From Cantharellus purpuraceus (Eukaryota; Basidiomycota; Agaricomycetes; Cantharellales; Hydnaceae): DNA of 64,000 nucleotides. Shown here piece after piece: positions 41,201-52,919 of the stretch (its first letter is position 1; each line of letters starts with the position of its first letter). The notes beneath the pieces are model-generated. The model saw only the letters and a program-made list of their open reading frames with translations. It did not search any database and was not told the origin of the DNA. The DNA lies in NCBI GenBank assembly GCA_025174535.1, contig JALBUN010000049.1, positions 1,612,001 through 1,676,000 on the forward strand, read 5' to 3'. A program made the translations under genes and the position numbers.

Positions 41201-43959
41201 TGGACTTGACACGTTTATGTTGTTTGATCGCTGTTTTTAGCTCCTGTATAGCCACGAAAGTAGCACGATATCCAAGGGAAACAAACCGGCAGGTGATCGT
41301 CTCGTGTAGCACTTTGCCGCTCACGACACAAGGTATTCTATCAGAACTGGAGTACATCAATGACATATTCATTAAAGAGAAGCAAAGGAACCATGAAACA
41401 GAAAAGGGACATACCCTCATAGAATGCCATTGACAGGATAGAGTTTCCGGTAACCAGTGCGAATCAAGTCTTAGAAATACGGCAAGTTTTGAGAAGGGTA
41501 TCCTGTTATATTACTGTAATAATTGGAAGCATGGAAGAACAATGACAGGAATTCTTCCGAGAAATATTGTATGTCGCCACACACGGACTTTCCCAGAGAC
41601 CTGCGTGGGGATCAATTTTATCTTTGGCACGAAACCAAGGAGAGCTTCTAATACTGGGCATCTGATGCTTTAGGGAGTAAGCTTACTCGGGCGGGGTGTA
41701 CAAGGCTCACGTGTCATGAGCCTCTCCATAAATTTCCAGGTGAGAATTGATAGATCTGCTCGTATGAAAGGGCCTTTGTTGTATAGCGTTCTATCTTATT
41801 TTCGCTGTTTAAAATATTTTTGGGCAATATTTACTCTTTAGAATGAAGATGGTTAGGAACATCTGACCCTAGTCAAGTCAAACAACGAGAGTGACGTACT
41901 ATGCCAAATATGGAGCCTTTCTTGAGCTAGGATAGCATTCTATACTTTCAGATCGGACATTGAGAATCTTTTGAACTGACGAAAGAAGCGTTTGTCCATT
42001 TAAAATTCTCGGTGACAGCCCCGATTCGACCTGAACTTCCTTCGCAAGGTGAAGACTTAGCTCACTTTCTCCGCCGGCTCTTGCAGAATGAACGTTTCTA
42101 GGTAGAAATGGGGCTAGCCTGCACCTTTCGTTCGACATAGATGCTACCATAAGACGAGTGGACGCCTAGATGCTTGGTAAGTAAGAACAGAAGCGTTCGA
42201 ATGCATCCCAATTGTGTTTGCATTATTCGAGTTTGCCGTCTCTTGTACAGTACCTGGAAAAACTCATCACGGCGGGCCTCAACTTGGCCTTCAAGTGGTC
42301 TTGAACTCGAAGGCTCGACGTGTAGGTCTAGCAGTCGGGTACGATTGTAATGGTTGTCGAAGAGGGCATTACCTATGTTATTAGGACGACGACTACCTTT
42401 ATGCGGCAAGGCTGAGGTATATGCCGCGGGTCAAAGGTTGGCTCATTCAAGGTCAGTTGTGACACTCAAGACTCGTCCCTGTGACGACTCTGTGTAATGT
42501 AAGATATGCACGACCTATTATTGTCACTTCGTATAACATTTCGGTCATCGCTACGTCGCGTCTGTCTCCGTATATCACAAGGCTGTCTCGACTTTAAGTA
42601 GCTCCTCCCGTACTGAACCAAATTTTACAATTTAACACTTGCCTGAAAGCTATACATCCCAGCATTGCAGGAAAATTGACCAAACAGTGAGACCTGCAGT
42701 GTGTTTGCCGGAATTAATCTTTTTTATTGCTAGTGGTATGTACTTGCATGGTCAACAACATTTCTCCGCAATCACTCAGCATCTAAGGACACATGGAAAC
42801 GATGTACAATGGCTTTGACCCCTGCCCCTACCCTCCCGTCCATCCGTCCATTTTCTAGGTCAATCTTCTGGCCGTGTGCACACTTAGGAGTGAATTCAGG
42901 TTAAACTCATGGATATATTCTATACATCCTGATTTTCTCCGTAATAGCCTAACAATTGCTGGAGGTTAGGGATGATGTAAGTGAGAAGAGAGAGGGTGCT
43001 GGGAGGGGTGATGATGGGTTGGGTGGAGGAGGGGGGGATGAGTAGGGGGTAGGAGTGGGTGCATTGGGTATAGGGAGATGGGTTGAGATTGGGGCGGTGG
43101 GTGGTGGAGGGTGGCGAGAGGTGCGGCATCTTTTGTGTTGATTTGGCATGAAGGGAGGAGGGGTCGCATGGCAGGGGTAGGGTGTCATGGGCAGGACACA
43201 TGTCCGTTAGGGATAGATAGATAGAAATTGTGGGGGAGCGGGGGTTCATGTAAATGGTAAGTATTTTTCCTCTTTCCATCGCCTCCTGCTAAAATGCCTT
43301 GGTGATCTAAGTTGTTGCTCCAGGGCCTATCTGGCATTATGGGTGTTGTGCTTTGGCCTACATTATGTGCTCACATTACTTCTATGATAGTGCAACTACT
43401 ATGACTGACAAGAGCAAATAGGGATTTGGCGCCACAACTCCAATGCCGGCCTGGTCAACCTATAAAAGTAGCCACAAGCTTCGTTTCCCTAGCATCCTCT
43501 GATTTGAGCTACATGAAGTACGCTAGGGTTCAATTGCTATTTCACGAACTCATTCAGATTTATCTAGTGAACAAGTCCTGAATCCAATGGTGGTGTAGCG
43601 ATTGCATAGTCCGTGTGATGAAATTGTCTCAATTCTGGATATGAACCTTGTTATTCAAATTGAAATCTTGACACAAGAGTGTTTAACCGCAGGAATGTGC
43701 TACCTTAGGAGTGGACACAATTTGACGAGTCAGATAAACTGCCTTCTACCGTCGATCGATAACAAGGGCTTCCCATACCCTCTTCTCCGTCCTGAGAACA
43801 AGCTGCCTGTGACCTATTTCAAAAAGTCTAGTCGTCTGACAAATAAAACTGGATTTCGATAATTAGTGTGTACGCCTGTGGGTGCTACAGGTGGAGTGAG
43901 TACATAACACATTGAACACAACGCTCGTCTTGCGTATGCCATTGGGGGTAGGCTGAGCA
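38234..43959. other. 5.7-kb gene-poor interval
   Basis: Frames up to 170 residues exist (38760-39272, plus strand) but show no recognisable domain, and codon context does not separate them from chance. Minus-strand frames near 39542-39742 and 40556-40762 are similarly unassigned. 42960-43190 is a strongly G-rich plus strand, described separately. No transposon ends, RNA genes or LTRs were found. Confidence 0.4.
42960..43190 (+). repeat. G-rich, purine-skewed low-complexity tract
   Basis: Plus strand is dominated by runs such as ggaggaggggggg, agggggtagga and ggtgggtggtggagggtgg with few C. The Pro/Ser-rich frames on the other strand are by-products of this composition. Several runs of three or more G within short distances allow G-quadruplex folding. 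Confidence 0.6.
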
Positions 43960-46010
43960 ATGCCTTTGCATTCTCTTTGCACATTACCCGATGACCTTCT
44001 CCTAGACGGTATATTCCGTCACCTGGAACCTCGCCAGCTCGTCAGACTTCGTCTTGTGCGTCACCTTTCCCCTAACTGCTCTCCCAAGCTTATCGTAATT
44101 TAGACTTGTGTCCGTCTCCGCGCCCTTACCTACCTTCGTTCAGTATGGCACCACGCTCTCGAGAAACTTCGGCGTGATCAACAGCTTCCCCTACCCTATC
44201 CATCACGTCTACTGTCCACTCTTACTGCTCACGAGCTGGAGGACACCGTCGTCAAAATGCTCCGTCTTGATAGCGGACTAACGAAAACGAGAGCCAAGCC
44301 TGCGCTCATACGCACATTCAACATTCAGGGTGGGCAAACACCGAAGTTCTCTTGCATGCATCTTCTTGCGGGTGGTGAATGGCTCTTGACTGCTCACCTG
44401 GAGGAAGTTATGTGTTGGGATCTTGCCAGTCCTGATCCATGTTCAGCTGGGGTCTACAAGCTTGCGCCTGTATCGATCTCTGGCAAGGATCAAGGGTACA
44501 AGGACATCTGTGTGCGTAACCTTCAAGCACAGCTTCACGCTGAAGGTGACGAGGCAATTGTTGCTGCCTACATGTCTTATGACGGCCATCTGTGAGTGTT
44601 TCTCAGTTTAACCATACAGACTGTCCCCGTAAATGAAGTGTGGTGGGGCTCCCATGTGCGATGATGAACGAGAATTGGATAATTCCACACCAGCTACAGA
44701 TCGTTCATTTTACGACCAAGTGCGGGGAGCGCTAGTGGGTTGGAGGTCACCTTCCCTTGCACAGTGCCAGTCATCTGTTCACGCATGCAAAATAAACCGG
44801 AAAAGTTCACCTCGAGACTGACATCTTCTTACAGCTCCAACGTATGGAACGACAAAGTTGCCGTGTGGCGCATCACAGGTCTGTCGCGTAAGGCTAGACT
44901 TGAGTCTACTTTCATTACGTCACTTTGCTTTCCTGACTATGCGCCGGAGTATGGCATGTCCGACCTGAACGGGGACTGCGTCGCCTTCCTAGGTCGTGAA
45001 CACGAGACTCCTATCATCAGTATCAATAAGTGGCGTACGGAGGATATAGATGAAGATGGTCTGGCCAAGCGGCGCTTAGGAAATGAAGAGGAATACGATC
45101 AGGCCAAGTTTCGTCCAGACTTTTCACCAGTAATACCAGTGTGTTCACTCTAATCATATACGCTTGTACGGAACTGATGCATTATCCACAGGATTCGGAT
45201 CCATTGCGTGTTCAAGGTATCAAACTTGTTCCACCTCACGTACTTGTTGTCGCCGGACCCGTGGTAGCACTATTTCCTATCCCGCCATTTGAGCGCGTAA
45301 AGCACCTGTGCAGTGATGCGCCGCGGATTCGTGCACATCAAATTCACCGTTTCGATGTTCGCGCGCACACTCTTATGGGCGAGTTTGTTGGCGTGGCACA
45401 AAGTCCTGCAATAACGCCTTCCCCTCATTCGGTCTCTCCCCCGCAGCCTATCACCTTCCTCACCTCTCGCACACGTATTACGATTTATCCAGCAACTACG
45501 TGTGAAGGCAAAGAGGTTTCGTATGTGCTGCCACCCACCATTTCACGTCTCCGTGCCTGGACGCACCGGACCTCCAAGCCAGCCATTGTGGGACCCAGCG
45601 GGACCCGCGGTGTGTGGATTCAGCGTCCGACCGGGGTTAAAGCGCGGCTGATCGCCTGGACGGCTGCGAGGTGTGCAGCTCCATCCAATGAATCAGAACA
45701 GGAGAAAGAGGGGTGTGGACTCAAACGTCAAGATGTTACACAGACGGAAGAAACCAATGGGGCGGTTCTAACAGGTTTGGATGCCGACCTGGCGGCACAA
45801 GCGGCAGAGTCTGGGCGGTGGCCAATTCATGGCACTATCGTGGAGACGATTATGCAAGGCTGGAATGGTCTCCCGCGTGGGCGAGCTCGCAAGGTGGATC
45901 TTTACCCAGTCAGAGTCGAGGATGTTAAGAAAGTGGCGTTCGATGAGGGAACCGGTCGGACGTGCCTCGGTATGCGAAACGGTGAGGTGCACGTCTTGGA
46001 TTTTGCCTAA
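43960..46010 (+). CDS. F-box protein with beta-propeller-like C-terminus (610 aa)
   Basis: Four exons join in frame: 43960-44055, 44104-44591, 44700-45129 and 45192-46010, 611 codons including the stop. The N-terminus has an F-box, LPDDLLLDGIFRHLEPRQLV, followed by VRLRALTYLRSVWHHAL. This segment binds Skp1 in SCF ubiquitin ligases. The rest contains WD-like strands (GGEWLLTAHLEEVMCWDLA, NDKVAVWRIT, LGMRNGEVHVLDF at the end) that suggest a degenerate propeller for substrate binding. The substrate is unknown. Introns 1 and 3 have standard GTGCGT/GTAATA donors; the 44592-44699 intron acceptor is my choice among nearby AGs. Length is usual for basidiomycete F-box/propeller proteins. Confidence 0.8.
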
Positions 46011-46520
46011 GAAGGAGCTATGCATTGTTGGTGCTGGGGGTTGAGATTTTCATATATGGTTTGGGCTGAAGAGTGGAGGAAACGTCTGACGCGCATTTGC
46101 TACCCATGAATCATGTTTTGTGTAATATTAGAATTCACATCGCACGCATCTCGCATTCATTTTTCCCATGATATTTCCGAATTCACGAGTAGTTTATTGG
46201 GCATCTCTAAACTCGAAAAAAAATTCGGAAAGAAACTGACAGTTTCAATTACTAAACGTTCAACGTTTAATGAGTGCATGTTGGGAGACGACCAGTTACG
46301 TACTCGGATCACGTGATTCGTCTTCCTTAACGGGATGTTTATTTTCCCAGCAAGTTTGCTACATGACATTCTCTCATGCCGAACCCACGCTCATAATGCA
46401 TGGTCCTCGTTAGGAGTATGCTAGGCAATTTCCTTAGAAACGCAAAACATTTTACACGATGACGTATCAGCTGCTGTCAGCTTTGCGTCAGCCCGTATCT
46501 TTTCGCCAATTACCACCCCC
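46011..46520. promoter_or_regulatory. Intergenic promoter of the dehydrogenase gene with E-box palindrome
   Basis: Contains atcacgtgat at 46308-46317, 204 bp before the ATG, a perfect 10-bp palindrome around CACGTG, the site bound by bHLH proteins of the Cbf1/Pho4 type. No other gene in the interval. Confidence 0.5.
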
Positions 46521-48782
46521 ATGTCTATGAAAGCAGTTGTCTACAAAAAGGCATTCGAAGTATGTTACCCAGAGAATGCTGAACGACCATGTCGTTGAAC
46601 AGGTCTCTCATGTATAGGTTGCCATCGAAGAAGTGAAACGGCCAAAGATTGAACATCCAGACGATGTAGTTGTACGTGTGTCGTGGAATGATGTGAGAGG
46701 TTATTGATATGGCTTTGCAATGGTTAGGTCTGGATTACTACGTCGGTGAGTCGCGTCGGGTGAAGGTGCAAATTGTCACTGACATCCACACTAGGCCATC
46801 TGCGGTTCCGTAAGATGCTTCTTTATGAAAACCCTTTGAAATTTCTTCGTGACTTTGTATGGTGGTATGCAGGACCTTCACATGTATGAAGGGCGCACCA
46901 GCGCTCAGTCTGGGATTGTCTTTGGGCATGAAAACATGTTAGTCTATTCGTCTTTCCTAACACCGTTCGGTTGAAAATGTTGTGTGGGAATTTCAGGGGT
47001 ATCGTAGAAGAAGTAGGCTCTGCAGTGAAATTGCTGAAGCCCGGTGATCGCGTGGTTATGCCATTCAACGTCGCCTGTGGGAGGTGCAGGAACTGCGAAC
47101 AAAGCAAGACCGCGTGAGTCCTCTTGAAACCAGGCCGCTTGACCATGCTGACCGAGTAATCATAATTTCATCTGGATAGTTTCTGTACCGAAGTCAATCC
47201 CGGCTTTGCTGGTGGTGCCTATGGATATGTATCAATGGGAGCATATCCAGGTCTGTCCTTGACGGATCTTTGGGCATATTCCTAATTGTTTGGGCAGGCG
47301 GTCAAGCCCAGTATATTCGCGTTCCATTTGCTGACTTGTGAGTGCTTTCCCACCATTCAGGTTATACATCTGTTGCTAAAATCTCTGATGGTTTAGTAAT
47401 GCCGTCAGTGAATCTTTTTATATGCGGTGACCCAGACTTATCTTGCACTTTGGAATCTCTGTTCGCATATAGCTGAAGCTCCCCCCAGGACGTGAGCATG
47501 AAGCCGACTTTATTTGTCTTGCTGATATCTTCCCCACGGTGCGTTTCTACGGCGCCTTCATTCGAATGAACTATCCTTACTTTGATGCGTATTTTATTGC
47601 CTCTGTGTTACAGGGGTGGCATGGTGTTAGCCTGTCTGGATTTACTACTGGGGAGACGATTGCGGTGTTTGGTGCCGGCCCAGTGGTAACTATGCAAGTA
47701 TGATCAGTCTTCGGTTCTGATTCATAATCCAAGGGTTTGATGGCTGCCTACTCTGCTGTATTGAGGGGGGCGAGCGCTGTATACGTGGTCGATCGTGTGA
47801 AGGAACGCTTAGACAAGGCAAAGGCTATTGGGTGCGTGATCCTGCTCCTGCATATAAAGTGCCTCATAAGCTGATGTTGATCTATGGAAATAGTGCCATT
47901 CCTATCGATTTCTCAAAAGGAGGTATTTAAAATCATGGGTCTAATAGAGAGTTGCTGAGTGCCAATGATTATAGATGCGGTCAAGCAAATTATTGAAAAG
48001 AATGGCGGGGAAGTCGATCGTGCCGTGGATGCCGTTGGTACGATCCTTGATTGCATGTTCTATGTCTGTGTAGTCCCTGATATCGCATGATACAGGCTAC
48101 CAGGCGGTCCAGGACGATGGGAAGAGAGAACAGCCTAATGCTATTTTAACCAGTCTTATCAAAGTCCTCAGGCCCAGTCCGTCCTTATTTGGTGACATAA
48201 TCTTGTACTGAACGTCAACTTCATCTGAAAGCCGGAGGAATGGGAATTCCCGGACTATAGTAAGGAAACCCCCTATATTTTCACAAAAACATAGCATTAA
48301 TCAGCCCACATGATATTGCTTGATTCATATAGTGTACCATCTGACCCCGGGGCACCTGACCAGGACAGTGCAAAAGGAATGATCACGTAAGTCACAGATC
48401 TTTGAACTTGCTTGCTGTCATGTAACATTCGGCACAAGCCTTCCGTTTGGGTCTTTGTTCGAGAAAGGACTCACTCTTGGAACGGGGCAGTGCAATGTCA
48501 AAACGTACAACCGTTACCTTCGTGATCTCATCATCAGCGGACGCGCCAAACCCAGCTTCGTCGTTTCTCACGAAATTGGGCTCGGCGATGCCCCGAAAGC
48601 GTACAAAAAGGTGTGTGAACACGTTTATGACATGGCGTTGCAACGGATATTGACCTTGAGGTAGTTCGATGATCGTGTTGAAGGCTATACCAAGTACGTA
48701 TGCAACCCTTTGTACACCTCAAGTTTCTATTTTGAGCGATAACCTTCATCACAGAGTCTTGATCCACCCGAACGGTTGGTGA
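46521..48782 (+). CDS. Zinc-dependent alcohol dehydrogenase, glutathione-independent formaldehyde dehydrogenase type (381 aa)
   Basis: Cytosolic NAD(P)-dependent medium-chain dehydrogenase. Twenty exons join in frame to 1146 nt (46521-46559, 46618-46671, 46728-46745, 46795-46809, 46873-46937, 46997-47113, 47180-47250, 47298-47337, 47397-47403, 47473-47538, 47614-47685, 47734-47831, 47894-47922, 47975-48037, 48096-48176, 48232-48259, 48333-48386, 48439-48610, 48665-48693, 48755-48782). Catalytic zinc ligands: Cys in AICGSDLHMYEGR and His in VFGHENMG. Structural zinc Cys are in ACGRCRNCEQSKTAFC. Rossmann motif is FGAGPVGLMAAYSAVLRGA with VVDRVKERL. It ends DRVEGYTKVLIHPNGW. Exons 3, 4 and 9 are 18, 15 and 7 nt; exon 4 carries the catalytic Cys. 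Substrate class (formaldehyde or other alcohols and aldehydes) is inferred from the overall motif pattern. Confidence 0.92.
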
Positions 48783-51462
48783 AGGAACATCTCGAGTACA
48801 TCTTCCAAACGTGTGTATTTGTAAACAACCCAGAATATAAGCCAAGTCCTCACAACGAAAAATGGACCATAACCTTGCGTCTAGTCTTACAATCAGCGAA
48901 AGGAACTGCGTCATATTTTTTTAACTCATTACCGTCTGTTCATGAAGTTGTCTGAACTTTCTGGATGCGTATCCGGATGCTGGCTTGATGTCATAATCGC
49001 TGTCTCTGTGTCAGTCGGTTACATCGTGTTTCGTACATGGGATGTGGCTCTCATCTTTGACATTATGACAGCCATATTACGCTTGAAAGTATTCGTGGAT
49101 GCTCTCAACACGTGTACACGCAGCCTTCTCATTCGAATGGATGCATCTAACGCTGTCTTGCTTCCACTCCGGCTATACCCTCCAGTTCCATGAAAGTGAG
49201 TCTTATTTATGAGACGCCCTGGCTCCTCGTGTGACTGAAGAAGGTTCGGACGTAGTAATGTGTGTAGGACATGAATTACGGAGACACACTGCTCCTAGCC
49301 CTGATCTCCTACAGTCGACAAACTCTTTCCAAAAGCGAGTCATCTGGAAGTAGGTGAAGCTCGGACCATGACTCTCAGCTCCTGAAACAACACCTGACCC
49401 CTGCATTGCCTCAGATTCCGAGCGATATCCTCACGCTAACCTCGTTAGTGACTACAGTCAACGTACGTGTTCCTTGACGCCACATTCCGTTCCTAGTCTT
49501 CAAATGGAAGGTCATCACATCCCTGTCCAACCTCCCCTGCCAGCCAAGCTACCTTAGTCAGTCCACAGTCCAGAGCCCATCTAGCTAGCGACTATCGATG
49601 ATCGCGACTAAAGTAGAGGAGGCCTATGGAAACCTTTTGTTTGTGTTGCCACGCTCGTTTCATTAATGGCAACAACTACCCTCGGATTCCGTCACCGCAC
49701 TTGACCGTGGCTTTTTTTGGGTGGGGGCCATTCACCATTTCCGCTTGCATCCTCCGTTAATTGATGGCTGAGATGTAAGTTGGAGGACCAGTCTGCACAG
49801 CATTCGATAATACAATAGGTACCCATGGTTCATGGAATGGTCGCGATTGACGGCGGGTTTGGAGGCAAGGATCTCATCGAGATCTCTGGTGTTGGCTTGT
49901 CACGCTGCAATTTCGTATGCGCTATTTTGTGGGTTCGACGGCACCGACCAGGAGCTCCATCCCTGATTTTTCACATTGGGTCTCTGAGATCAAGTTACAG
50001 GCTGTGAGTTGTCAAGAACGTCCCAGCGTTGCATACTTCAATAAAATAATACTTTTTTTTTCCCTTCAATTGCGCTGTGTTTTCAGAGCTTAATGGTCGC
50101 CATTTCATACTGTTACGTCAATACCTAGCATGTGATTCAGGTCAGAACGTGGGGCTTATGGGTCTAGGCTTCAGGTCACCACACCTCAGAGATGTTCGTC
50201 ATGTTGCGCTGACTTGGTGTCCGGGAATGCAACATGGGAAATTCGGCTTCATGCCTTGGCACGCAGCGTCACCCTGTGGGTCCAAACCACTAAACACGTG
50301 AAGCACTACGTGGGTGAAAGACACGCACGAGTCATGGATGACGTTGTACATTGGTTATAGTTCTCGCTTATATGAGCGTTTGGCAACATGTTTTAAGCAT
50401 ACGCAGAGCGCCAGTACCTCAGAACAAGATAGGACAAATCAGGACCAGCTCTGAATTCAGGCCTGAATTCAATTTGACACGAGGCTGCGCTAACGAAAGA
50501 AGGGTCTCTGGCGCATCTCGGCCTCCTCAAGGCTTCGAAAACTAACTCCATGTGCGAAGTTTATGAGAATTTGGAAGGGGAGCAGCCAAGTAAATCACCC
50601 CTTCTTCCAAGCGCGAGCCCCTGAAGAATGGTGGTCGAATATCTTCGTGATCGCCGTGCCTATTACAGGATGGCAATCGATCACTGTGTTGGTCTCATTT
50701 CTTACCACTACAGAAATCCCCCGGGTTGAATTTTTATGAGTGCCGTGTAGCTTTCCCGGTTATATTCGTTGCATTCGTTATTTTCAGGACCGCGAACTTG
50801 TGATGGGGTAACATAGAGGGACCTCTTCATTCCAAGCCTCCCCGTATATTTTCAGTAAAAACTCACAAAATAAAAATGACCCAGAAATATGAAGTGCATA
50901 CGCTACTCTTGCACTGGATTGACACAAATTCGGTGCTGCTTCAAAGGGTGATGGTGCCAAATGTCATCCACATTCCAATCGTGTCCGCTCCATTCAAAGG
51001 AAAGATCATACCTAGAAATAGTCACCTTTTAGTGCAAATTGGACCCTCCTTCTATGTGGGCGTTCACCATTGCATCGAGAGACTTGGCTGGCAGCTACCG
51101 GAGAGGTAAAATATTCTATCTCCGAATCTCCGATATAGAGCCAGTTGATCAATCATATATTCTCCCGTCAGCGCTCGGTCTTATGAAGAACCTTCCAGTT
51201 ACCACGAGCCGAAGATCGCTCGTTTATCGGAGGCTGGCCTGGAATATCCCATGACTTAATACTGAGACTGTTGAAAGATATAGGGAGGAACTGTGCAGGG
51301 AACGTGGAACACCTATATGTAGCCAAGAACTGATTGTTCACATCCAGGTAATGAATTCGATACGACATTTAAGGAATAGACCTATCTTCAATTATTCATG
51401 TTCCGTCTGTCGCGTTTTTAAGACCTCCCCTGACTCTGGCTTCCTCGCCGCATCCTGGTATT
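48783..51462. other. Intergenic interval, no confident gene
   Basis: Frames of 60-83 residues only. The plus-strand frame 48942-49193 ends LRLYPPVP, like a P450 K-helix segment, but lacks the ExxR Glu and any neighbouring P450 motif. 50876-51109 is unassigned. No repeats or RNA genes seen. Confidence 0.4.
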
Positions 51463-52919
51463 ATGGACTTAGATGGATTCAAAGCTGACGCTTCTTCCCC
51501 TCAAATACCCTTTGGAGATGAGAAACTAGATTATCGTAGGAGACGACGCAACAGAATGAGGGCCTCTTGCTTAAACTGCTATGCCTCGAAGCGTAAGGTG
51601 TGTATTCTTCACCACTATCTCCAGGCCATGATCTTACGACAAGCTAGTGCGACAAGAGAAGGCCTTGTGGACGCTGTGTGAGACTGGGAACCGTGAGCTC
51701 CATGTAGTATATTCTACGTGCACCAGCTCATCGAACCACTAGACAGGCCTTTGCATTTACGAAGTTGAAGACGCCGGGACCTCGTCCATGTAGTTCATTC
51801 ATATTATTCTTGGGGCGCAGCTCTGCTTTATTGACGAAATAATTCTTAGGAATGCAGCGGATATCAACGAACTGAAGCGTCTCAGGCACCGGATCGCCGA
51901 GCTTGAGTCGGTTATACGAGAACTGAAGAACAATCCTCACCCCCGATGGACTACTCCCGGAGGCGTGGAGCATGATCTTAGTTTCTTTGACTCGTATCGC
52001 AAGTCAACTCAGCAGGAAAGTGTGCCAGAATTTCATTCACGCTCCGGAAATTCCGTTCGTGAAGTGGCATCTACAAGTTTTATGGTCAAGGCGGAGGAGT
52101 CTACCTCGTGTGCTCCGGAGGTCGAGGTGTCAGCAAATGGATCAACTCATGGTGTCCCTTGTGGCTCATCACAAGCACCTCCACCTTATTCTTTCCGACC
52201 TGCTACCCCAGCTACTTTCGACACTTTCTCGACTACCCGGATGTCGCGAATGGCAACGCCAGACGACACTGTCTTTGGGCGTAACTACCCCGCAGCAGAA
52301 TCGTCTGATTATACGTCATCACTCCGCGGTCAACAGTGTTCAGACAATGACCCTAGGTTTAATGGTGTCGATGTAACCATGCCAACGTCATTTTCGCTGT
52401 CACACATTTCTCAGCCTTCCGACAAAAGTACGAATACATGCAACTGCCTCAAAGCTCCAACGGCGTTCGGACCCCTCGTTCATCTTGGCATTGCCCTTCG
52501 AAAATCACGTGAGGCGCTAGAACATCTTCATTCCCTCTCTTCAAACTGTGTGCTGTATTGTCGCATTACGACCCTCGAGCAACATATCTTGTGCGTTCGC
52601 CTGATTTTAAGTGGAACTCTAGTGCTGATGTTAAAAAACGTCCTGCAGCTCTGTCCCTCCGCAGAAGCATGATTTCAAGCCCAACCAGTCTCCCGTTCCC
52701 TGCATAAACAACTGCTCCCCGGGAGCCCATCTGACCACAGTTTCTCACTCCCATTATAAGTCTAAGGATGCACACGAATACCCACTGCCACATGACCTCC
52801 ATCAGTCGATGCCTACACGTTCGTCCACTCATCAGGATCCTCATATGTTTCCACATAGTCCGGAACCCTTCGCTTACATGTCAGACATGTCGGCTTGTAG
52901 CTCTCTCCACAGACAATGA
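51463..52919 (+). CDS. Zn(II)2Cys6 fungal transcription factor (410 aa)
   Basis: Nuclear regulator. Five exons join in frame (51463-51597, 51648-51692, 51743-51783, 51850-52590, 52649-52919; 1233 nt). A basic stretch DYRRRRRNRMRAS leads into the cluster: CLNCYASKRKC, then CGRC and GLC, six Cys spread over three exons. A leucine-type dimerisation helix INELKRLRHRIAELESVIRE follows, then HPRWTTPGG. The middle is Ser/Thr/Pro-rich. Near residues 300-330 is a conserved-looking segment, CLKAPTAFGPLVHLGIALRK..LEHLHSL..CVLYCRITTLEQHI, also seen in other basidiomycete factors of this type. The C-terminus is His/Pro/Ser-rich (LPHDLHQSMPTRSS). Stop TGA at 52917-52919. Target genes unknown. Confidence 0.85.

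Noticed and set aside
42949..43279. Proline-rich minus-strand ORFs
   Set aside because: Explained entirely by the C-rich strand of a low-complexity tract.
48942..49193. Frame ending LRLYPPVP suggesting a P450 remnant
   Set aside because: Only this octapeptide fits. The ExxR Glu, I-helix and haem motifs are absent on both sides, so chance similarity or a very old remnant cannot be told apart.
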